Assembly (NCBI GenBank): GCA_021203585.1
Contig: JAJQAW010000083.1
Span: 1 to 5,514 of the forward strand
DNA: 5,514 nt
Direction: 5' to 3'
From: Rikenellaceae bacterium
GTDB lineage: Bacteria > Bacteroidota > Bacteroidia > Bacteroidales > Rikenellaceae
Shown: piece by piece, positions 1 to 4,772 of the stretch
Layout: every line of letters starts with the position of its first letter
Numbering within the stretch: the stretch's first letter is position 1
Notes under the pieces: model-generated
Told to the model about the DNA's origin: nothing
Database searches by the model: none
Seen by the model: the letters and a program-made list of their open reading frames with translations, nothing else
Made by a program: the position numbers and the translations under genes

Positions 1-47
1 ACAACATGGTTTTTAGTTGTGATGGTTTTGAGAAATCGGTTAAACAT
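1..47 (-). CDS. Possible N-terminus of an unidentified minus-strand protein (partial, runs off left edge)
   Basis: On the minus strand an ATG at 47-45 opens a frame that stays open to the window edge, giving MFNRFLKTITTKNHV plus two bases. The short basic, amphipathic start would suit the cytoplasmic end of a membrane-anchored protein, but only 15 codons are visible, so no family can be named. The frame is also open upstream of this ATG as far as the TAA at 131-129, so the true start could differ. A TAnnTTTG box on the same strand at 193-200 could drive it through a leader of roughly 140 bases. The alternative is that this is non-coding DNA; the call rests on the open frame and orientation only. 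Confidence 0.25.
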   Translation of the reverse strand, partial: MFNRFLKTITTKNHV

Positions 48-91
48 GCTGAGAACTTCTAATCGGACTTCATTTCCTATAGCAAAAATGC

Positions 92-160
92 ATATCCGAT
101 CCAGGTTCAGCACTCTACACAAAATGAATTACGAGGGGACCACATCGGATATACCCTCGT
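92..160 (-). promoter_or_regulatory. Possible structured leader: interleaved inverted repeats with pseudoknot topology
   Basis: Two perfect inverted repeats interleave here. ACGAGGG (131-137) pairs with CCCTCGT (154-160), a 7-bp stem with a 16-base loop. Inside that loop ATCGGATAT (144-152) is the exact complement of ATATCCGAT (92-100). Read as minus-strand RNA, the order is stem A, stem B, stem A', stem B', which is the H-type pseudoknot arrangement, with 30 bases between A' and B'. It would lie in the leader of the possible gene starting at 47. On the plus strand the 7-bp stem is followed by TTTT (160-163), so a weak terminator is an alternative. I do not recognise a known riboswitch class. 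Repeats of this size are not far beyond chance in such a region. Confidence 0.25.
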
Positions 161-192
161 TTTCATCCATAAGTGGCATCGGCCCTCTGGAC

Positions 193-200
193 CAAAGATA
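193..200 (-). promoter_or_regulatory. Possible Bacteroidetes -7 promoter box (TATCTTTG)
   Basis: The minus strand reads TATCTTTG, an exact match to the Bacteroidetes primary-sigma -7 consensus TAnnTTTG. No clear -33 TTTG lies about 19-20 bases upstream; the best there is a TTCA. It points towards the possible gene starting at 47 and would give a leader containing the interleaved repeats. A 16-codon open frame (MPLMDENEGISDVVPS, 179 down to 129) lies in that leader. An exact match to this six-base pattern is expected about once per 2 kb on the two strands, so it is weak alone. Confidence 0.3.
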
Positions 201-479
201 AAATAAATTTATCCTACACTGAACTTTTTGGAATATTTTTAGAATTTTCCCTATACGGATAACCCGCGGGAATTTCCATCTGACTTCCGATGCTTACTCG
301 GGGAAGCCCATCGGTAAATCAATGAAAGAAGCGCGCTCTGATGCAATTACTGTAAACAGGGATAAGCCGAGTTGGCCGATGGTAGAGGTGAGGCTGAAGT
401 TTTTCTTCGTTTTTCCGGATTGGGATTTATGAAGGACAAGGTATTCATTTGATTACCAGGACCTCCTGTGGGAATCGGT

Positions 480-2381
480 TTATTTTTTTTGGATCCGGCC
501 ATCCGGCCGTTGTAGGATCGATCCTTGAGCGGTCAGCATCCGAATTTCTTCCAGCACCACCGCCAGTTCTCCCTGCAAGGCGGAAACCAACTGGTGCAGC
601 GTTTTTTCGCCAGCTTCCAATTCCTCGAGAATGCGAATGCGCAACTGCGTTTCAGAGCGGTTGCCCGGCATTTTTTTTCGGCTTTCCCGACAGATGTCGC
701 ATTGGCCGCACGGCTCTTCCGCTCGTTCTCCGAAATAACGCTGCAGGAGCAGGCTACGGCATTCCGTGCTGTTTTCCGCATAGGCGATCGAAGCTTTGAG
801 CCGGTTCTGGGCCACCTCCTTGCGGATGCGGTAACTTTCCGGAGATATACGCAAATTCTCGTTATCCAACCGTTCGTCCAGCAGGACGATCATCGAAGAG
901 CGGCTGCCCGGAATGTATTTGATAATCCGCATTTGCCACAACCGTTTGAACAGTTCCTGTACCCGTTCGACCGTATAACCGGACAGGTGGGCGATTTCCT
1001 GTTCATTCACCGCCACGAAATCGGTAAATATCCCAGTGTAGGTACGCAATAAAACTTTGATGAAAAAATCCAGGTCGGGGTGACCGACCTGAATCCGGTA
1101 AAGATCGTCCCGTTGAACGGTAAAAACGACCCGCACCGGATGATCGCTCTCATCGGTAAGCAGCATATATCCGTTCAATTGCAAGATTTTAAGCGCATTG
1201 ACTACCGTAGCGGGAAAATATTTTTGCTGGCTGCAAAACTCGAAAATATTGAATTCGCGGGCCGCTTCCCGGCCGCCGCCCAAAGGAATCTGAAACCAGG
1301 TACAAATGGCTTGATAGATTTCCCGGATCTTATCGACCGGCGGAAATTCCAGGTCGACCCGTTTACGGGCGGTAAGTTTATCCTGTTCCGTGAGAAAAAT
1401 GGCGGCATAGGCCGGTCGGCCGTCGCGCCCGGCCCGGCCGGCTTCCTGATAGTAAGCCTCGAGCGAATCGCACAAATCCATATGGACCACATACCGGACG
1501 TCGGCTTTGTCAATGCCCATACCGAACGCATTGGTAGCCACCATGACTTGCAGCTCCCCCCGCAACCAACGGTCCTGACGGATGCTCCGCATCAAATTGG
1601 CCAATCCGCCGTGGTAATGATCCGCCGTAATACCGTTTTCCCGAAGAAAAGCGGCGATTTTTTCCGCTCCCTCCCGGGTACGGGTATAGACGATGCCGCT
1701 GCCTCCCACATTGTGAATGACACGCAGCAGTTGTTCCAGTTTATTGGCCGTTTGACGGACCACATACGATAGATTTCCTCGGGCAAAGCCTGCCTGGAAC
1801 AACCGGGGCTCACGGAATTCCAGCTTTTCCACAATATCCCGCACCACAGCCGGGGTCGCGGAAGCAGTCAGGGCCAGCACCGGAGTGTGCGGGGAAATTT
1901 CCCGCAAACGGGCAATCCGCAGATAGACCGGACGGAAATCGTAACCCCATTGGGAGATGCAATGCGCTTCGTCCACGGCGATCAACGAAACGTTCATTCT
2001 GGAAAAACGCGCCCAGAATATTTCGCTGTCGATCCGTTCCGGAGAAATGTACAGAAATTTGACATCTCCATACACACAGTTGTCCAGCGCGATATCGATC
2101 TGGCGGGGAGTCATTCCCGAATAGATTGCCAGGGCCTTGATTCCCCGCCGCCGCAAGCCGTCCACCTGATCTTTCATCAACGCAATCAACGGGGTTATGA
2201 CCACGCACACGCCGTCGCGAGACAAGGCCAGAACCTGATACGTCACCGATTTACCGCCGCCGGTGGGCATCAGCACCATTGTATCGCAGCCCGCATCCAC
2301 AGAGCGGATCACCTCCAACTGTACCGAACGGAAGTCCTCGTAATTCCAGTATTGCTTCAGTATGGCGTGGAAATTGGTCAT
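480..2381 (-). CDS. recQ: RecQ-family ATP-dependent DNA helicase
   Basis: This is a superfamily 2, 3'-5' DNA helicase that would unwind recombination and stalled-fork intermediates in the cytoplasm. All core motifs are visible: motif 0 (F17, R18, Q21), Walker A MPTGGGKS (38-45, K44), motif Ia (62-73), DEAH (137-140), the RecQ aromatic-rich loop CISQWGYDFRPVY (141-153), LTASAT (171-176), motif IV IVYTRTR (230-236), motif V around ATNAFGMGIDKADV (282-295), and motif VI QEAGRAGRDG (312-321). The zinc cluster is C541, C558, C561 and C564 (CGQCDIC). Unusually it lies about 220 residues after motif VI, with two winged-helix-like stretches (about 378-411 and 460-491) between. No HRDC domain is evident; instead a short helix-turn-helix-like tail follows (about 580-630). 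The order resembles a Bacteroidales RecQ paralogue I recall, so this may not be the only RecQ in the genome. The start is supported because motif 0 follows at the expected distance. The coding sequence ends in a run of eight A's before TAA. The gene appears intact and is divergent from the membrane-protein gene. Confidence 0.95.
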   Translation of the reverse strand: MTNFHAILKQYWNYEDFRSVQLEVIRSVDAGCDTMVLMPTGGGKSVTYQVLALSRDGVCVVITPLIALMKDQVDGLRRRGIKALAIYSGMTPRQIDIALDNCVYGDVKFLYISPERIDSEIFWARFSRMNVSLIAVDEAHCISQWGYDFRPVYLRIARLREISPHTPVLALTASATPAVVRDIVEKLEFREPRLFQAGFARGNLSYVVRQTANKLEQLLRVIHNVGGSGIVYTRTREGAEKIAAFLRENGITADHYHGGLANLMRSIRQDRWLRGELQVMVATNAFGMGIDKADVRYVVHMDLCDSLEAYYQEAGRAGRDGRPAYAAIFLTEQDKLTARKRVDLEFPPVDKIREIYQAICTWFQIPLGGGREAAREFNIFEFCSQQKYFPATVVNALKILQLNGYMLLTDESDHPVRVVFTVQRDDLYRIQVGHPDLDFFIKVLLRTYTGIFTDFVAVNEQEIAHLSGYTVERVQELFKRLWQMRIIKYIPGSRSSMIVLLDERLDNENLRISPESYRIRKEVAQNRLKASIAYAENSTECRSLLLQRYFGERAEEPCGQCDICRESRKKMPGNRSETQLRIRILEELEAGEKTLHQLVSALQGELAVVLEEIRMLTAQGSILQRPDGRIQKK

Positions 2382-2385
2382 CGCA

Positions 2386-2393
2386 CAAAGATA
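2386..2393 (-). promoter_or_regulatory. Putative recQ -7 promoter box (TATCTTTG), likely leaderless
   Basis: The minus strand reads TATCTTTG, an exact TAnnTTTG match, ending only four bases before the recQ ATG. In Bacteroidetes promoters transcription starts a few bases after this box, so the transcript would begin at or next to the start codon, with essentially no leader. A TTG at 2418-2420 (minus strand) could be a -33 element, but its 24-base spacing is longer than the usual 19-20 or so. The box is in the right orientation, within a 97-bp divergent intergenic region. Confidence 0.45.
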
Positions 2394-2413
2394 AGCCTTA
2401 TTTCTATTTCAGG

Positions 2414-2427
2414 CCGGCAAGGGCCGG
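2414..2427. repeat. Short GC-rich inverted repeat between divergent promoters
   Basis: CCGGC (2414-2418) and GCCGG (2423-2427) form a 5-bp inverted repeat around AAGG. It stands out as a GC-rich patch in an otherwise AT-rich intergenic region and lies between the two opposing -7 boxes. It could be an operator shared by the divergent genes or simply chance; GGCCGG-like strings are common in this genome's coding sequence. Confidence 0.25.
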
Positions 2428-2444
2428 AATAAGATTATTTTATG

Positions 2445-2452
2445 TAAATTTG
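2445..2452 (+). promoter_or_regulatory. Putative -7 promoter box (TAAATTTG) for the membrane-protein gene
   Basis: TAAATTTG matches TAnnTTTG exactly and lies 26 bases before the ATG at 2479, implying a leader of about 20 bases. No TTTG or TTG occurs at the -33 position; that spot is GGCC. The box is also the left arm of an imperfect inverted repeat: TAAATTTG (2445-2452) against CGAATTTA (2460-2467), seven of eight positions complementary with a 7-base spacer. A repressor bound there would cover the promoter and the transcription start. Confidence 0.45.
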
Positions 2453-2478
2453 TCCATTACGAATTTAAATGCACTGCT

Positions 2479-2934
2479 ATGTTGAAACGATACCCGATTC
2501 GGGTCGTCAAATACTTCCTCTCGCTGGTGGTTCTGTTCATCGTCCTGTTCGGGATTATGCTGGCCGCCAATTGGAGTTCCTGGGAGATGCTGTCGACCGT
2601 ATGGAAAACGGACCGGTTGTGGGTTTTGCTGCTGGTGTTTATCGGCATTCCGTTGGCTTATCCTTTTTTCGGTTATACGGCACGGGGCGTTCGGGGAAAC
2701 CTGACCGATAAACGCGAGGTCATCGAGCGGGTACTGGCCATGAGCGGTTACCACATTACGGAATCATATCCCGATAAAATAGTAGCCCATGCCCGGGGAA
2801 TTAAAAAAGTTTTCCTCCGCTTTGAAGACCGCATCGAAATTTCTGCCGAAGGAAACCATTTTGTCCGAGTGGATGGTCCGCGGCGGGAGGTGGTGAAAAT
2901 CGAATCCCGCATCCGTGCCTTTATGAATACCTGA
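2479..2934 (+). CDS. Two-helix inner-membrane protein of unknown function
   Basis: I cannot name a function for this 151-residue protein. It has a basic N-terminus (MLKRYPIRVVK), a first transmembrane helix at about 10-30, a short loop of about 16 residues, and a second helix at about 47-65 ending in a YPFFGY turn. A soluble domain of about 85 residues follows. The positive charge before helix 1 and after helix 2 (RGVRGNLTDKR) places both ends and the soluble domain in the cytoplasm. That domain reads as a helix (about 77-89) followed by beta strands, including VFLRFEDRIEISAEG (111-125) and HFVRVDGPRREVVKI (127-141), a small alpha/beta fold. I recall similar two-helix hypothetical proteins in Bacteroidales. 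The ATG at 2479 is preferred because it begins the charged segment just before helix 1 and lies a suitable distance from the -7 box. It is divergent from recQ and upstream of the protease, from which a hairpin separates it. Confidence 0.85.
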   Translation: MLKRYPIRVVKYFLSLVVLFIVLFGIMLAANWSSWEMLSTVWKTDRLWVLLLVFIGIPLAYPFFGYTARGVRGNLTDKREVIERVLAMSGYHITESYPDKIVAHARGIKKVFLRFEDRIEISAEGNHFVRVDGPRREVVKIESRIRAFMNT

Positions 2935-3011
2935 ACGTATATGGCCAAAAGACGGGGTAAAATCACCGTCCATACAATAAAAGTTCCGGCCCCATACGTT
3001 GATAGATTACT

Positions 3012-3033
3012 CCCTGCTCCGGTTCGGACAGGG
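3012..3033. other. Stable hairpin between the membrane-protein gene and the S41 protease gene
   Basis: CCCTG (3012-3016) pairs with CAGGG (3029-3033), and directly inside it TCCG (3018-3021) pairs with CGGA (3025-3028). Together they make a 9-bp GC-rich stem with one bulged C (3017) and a GTT loop. A perfect 10-bp palindrome, GGATCGATCC (3034-3043), follows at once. The nearest T-rich run (ATTTATT, 3045-3051) begins about 12 bases after the stem, too far for a classic intrinsic terminator. It may be an attenuator, a processing site or a weak terminator. I found no TAnnTTTG match with one mismatch or fewer in 2935-3080, so the protease may depend on read-through from upstream or on a different promoter type. 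Confidence 0.4.
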
Positions 3034-3080
3034 GGATCGATCCGATTTATTCCTCGTTAAGATTAATCTGAAGAGAACCT

Positions 3081-4754
3081 ATGAATTTTTTTCGTAAAAA
3101 AAGATACCTGATCGCGGCAGGAGCCGCGGCTTTATGCTCGTTTTTCTTCCTTTCTGCCGCAAAGACCGATTTCGATGTCGGCCGAAATCTGGAAGTGATG
3201 TTCAACCTTTTCCGCGAGGTGCATATGAATTATGTGGACGACACCGATCCCGATCAATTGATGCAGCGCGCGGCTGCGGGCATGTTGCGCGAATTGGATC
3301 CCTACACCGAATTCCTGTCGGAAAAGGATATGGAAAACTTCGAGGTCATGACCACCGGGAAATACGGAGGCATCGGTTCGCTGATCCGCCAGAAAGGCGA
3401 GTGGGTCGTCATCGCCCAACCCTATCAGGGCTTTGCAGCCGATAAAGCCGGACTGAAAATCGGAGATAAAATCCTGGCCGTGAATGGCTTCGAAGCCCGA
3501 AACGCCACGACTGCGCAGATCAGCGACCGAATGAAAGGCGATCCGGGCACACTACTGAAAATCAAAGTGGAACGGTTCCGGGACGGCACGGTGGAAGAGT
3601 TGGAAATTGTCCGGGAACGGATTTCCATGTCCGGAATCGCTTATTACGGTATGCTGAACGACACGGTCGGCTACATCGCGCACGAAGATTTTACGGACGA
3701 ATGCAGCAATGACATGCGGGATGCCATCATGGAATTGAAGAAACAGGGAATGACCGCCTTAGTGTATGACTTGCGGAACAACGGAGGAGGCGTCCTTCAG
3801 GAGGCGGTAAAAATCGTCGGCATGTTTGTTCCCAAGGACAGCGAAGTAGTTCAGGTGCGGGGAAGAAGCGAACGAGGAGCCAGCTATCGGACTCCCTCCG
3901 CGCCGATCGCTCCGGACTTGCCCTTGACCGTGCTGATCGGCCGCAATTCCGCATCGGCGGCCGAGATTGTTTCCGGGGCTCTGCAAGATTATGACCGGGC
4001 CGTTATCGTAGGAGAACGCAGCTTCGGAAAAGGATTGGTCCAATCTCCACGACCGCTGGGCTACAATAATTACGTGAAAATGACTACCGCCAAATATTAC
4101 ATCCCAAGCGGGCGGTGCATTCAGGCGATCGATTACTCGCACCGCGATGCCGAAGGACGGGTAAGCCATGTACCGGATTCGTTGATCCGGGAATTCCTGA
4201 CTCTGCGAAACGGGCGCAAAGTCTACGACGGCGCGGGAATCATGCCGGACATCGCTTCTCCGCAGCCCACCTTCAGTCTTTTTGCCGCCGCGCTGTACGG
4301 CAACAGTTATTTGGAAGATTTTGCCCTGGAGTATATCCGGAAGCATCGTTTCGAACCGGTTGCCATCGATTCGTTTAGCTTGGGCGATGATGGATATGCG
4401 GAATTCATCGACTTCATGGCCGATAAGGAAGTGGAGTACGATTCGGAAACCAAAATGGCTCTGGAAGTATTGAAGCGTACGGCGGAAAAAGAATTTATGG
4501 CCGAAGCCATCGCCCCGCAGCTGGAAGAGCTGACTCAAAAAATCACTAAAAATAAAAACGAAGAGCTCATTCGCCTGCAACCGGAAATCACGGAGTTGAT
4601 TGAAGACAACATCTTATTGTACCACCACTATTCGGCGGGCATGATCCGCCACCGGATACAACACGATCCCACCGTTTCCCAGGCCCTGGGCATACTGACG
4701 CAGCCTACCGAATACCACCGGATTCTGGCCAGTCAGGATACCCGGCGTAATTAA
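3081..4754 (+). CDS. Exported S41-family carboxy-terminal processing protease (CtpA/Prc-like) with PDZ domain
   Basis: This is a serine endopeptidase of the tail-specific protease family, which cleaves substrates from C-terminal regions in the periplasm. An N-terminal signal or anchor is visible: RKKR (5-8), a hydrophobic stretch at about 9-27, and a possible signal-peptidase site after SAA (25-27). A helical N-terminal region follows (about 33-90), then a PDZ domain (about 94-180) opening with GKYGGIGS and including the AGLKIGDKILAVNG segment (123-136). The S41 core has the YDLRNNGGG strand-loop (229-237), the nucleophile S292 in NSASAAEI (289-296), and the general-base lysine K317 in SFGKG (314-318). 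The Ser-Lys spacing of 25 matches E. coli Prc (S452/K477). After about residue 400 comes a largely helical C-terminal extension of some 155 residues, unassigned and probably a substrate or partner platform. The ATG is the first start after an in-frame TGA at 3069. The gene ends 18 bases before the histidine kinase, so the two are probably co-transcribed. The active site is complete. Confidence 0.94.
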   Translation: MNFFRKKRYLIAAGAAALCSFFFLSAAKTDFDVGRNLEVMFNLFREVHMNYVDDTDPDQLMQRAAAGMLRELDPYTEFLSEKDMENFEVMTTGKYGGIGSLIRQKGEWVVIAQPYQGFAADKAGLKIGDKILAVNGFEARNATTAQISDRMKGDPGTLLKIKVERFRDGTVEELEIVRERISMSGIAYYGMLNDTVGYIAHEDFTDECSNDMRDAIMELKKQGMTALVYDLRNNGGGVLQEAVKIVGMFVPKDSEVVQVRGRSERGASYRTPSAPIAPDLPLTVLIGRNSASAAEIVSGALQDYDRAVIVGERSFGKGLVQSPRPLGYNNYVKMTTAKYYIPSGRCIQAIDYSHRDAEGRVSHVPDSLIREFLTLRNGRKVYDGAGIMPDIASPQPTFSLFAAALYGNSYLEDFALEYIRKHRFEPVAIDSFSLGDDGYAEFIDFMADKEVEYDSETKMALEVLKRTAEKEFMAEAIAPQLEELTQKITKNKNEELIRLQPEITELIEDNILLYHHYSAGMIRHRIQHDPTVSQALGILTQPTEYHRILASQDTRRN

Positions 4755-4772
4755 CCCTCGACTCGGCGGATC

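Larger units (their letters stand above)
48..479. other. Intergenic region with no convincing gene
   Basis: This 432-bp stretch is more AT-rich than the flanking coding sequence. It holds a possible minus-strand promoter (193-200) and interleaved inverted repeats (92-160). A plus-strand frame is open without a stop from 223 to 432, with an ATG at 322 giving 36 residues (starting MKEARSDAITV and ending FPDWDL), but nothing in it is recognisable. A plus-strand frame open from the window edge to 201 overlaps the possible leader and also resembles no known protein. I see no tRNA-like sequence and no good hairpin plus T-tract that would terminate recQ; the only candidate, around 457-468, has too tight a loop. 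The pentamer ATCGG/CCGAT occurs nine times in positions 1-480, which may only reflect base composition. Confidence 0.6.

Noticed and set aside
19..201. 60-codon plus-strand open frame near the left edge
   Set aside because: The frame is open to the window edge, so its GTG start is arbitrary. Its sequence is low in recognisable features and it overlaps the inverted repeats; the minus strand offers an equally plausible reading.
322..432. 36-codon plus-strand open frame in the left intergenic region (frame open from 223)
   Set aside because: There is no recognisable motif and no convincing promoter. A 70-codon stop-free stretch in such sequence is weak evidence. It would run convergently into the recQ 3' end.
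457..468. Inverted repeat CAGGA/TCCTG as a terminator for recQ
   Set aside because: The loop would be only two bases (or the stem only four bp with a four-base loop), and no T-tract follows on the minus strand.
1..480. Nine copies of ATCGG/CCGAT as a regulatory repeat array
   Set aside because: The copies are irregularly spaced, in mixed orientation, and share no longer consensus; the pentamer is also frequent in the coding sequence of this window.
1219..1226. Perfect TAnnTTTG match (TATTTTTG) on the plus strand
   Set aside because: It lies in the middle of recQ on the antisense strand with no gene to serve. It is a useful reminder that this pattern occurs by chance, so the intergenic matches are given only moderate confidence.
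1080..1772. 230-codon open frame on the plus strand inside recQ
   Set aside because: It lies wholly antisense to the well-supported recQ coding sequence, and its translation resembles no protein family; it is a by-product of the GC-rich codon use of recQ. The other plus-strand frames at 449-799, 525-1052 and 1887-2432 are rejected for the same reason.
3081..3161. Lipoprotein signal at C19 of the S41 protease
   Set aside because: The residue before the Cys is Leu, not Gly/Ala/Ser, and the hydrophobic stretch continues past the Cys (FFFLSAA), so a signal-peptidase I site or an anchor is more likely.
3759..4580. 273-codon open frame on the minus strand inside the S41 protease gene
   Set aside because: It is antisense to the catalytic core and tail of an intact protease with all active-site motifs in frame, and has no recognisable domain.
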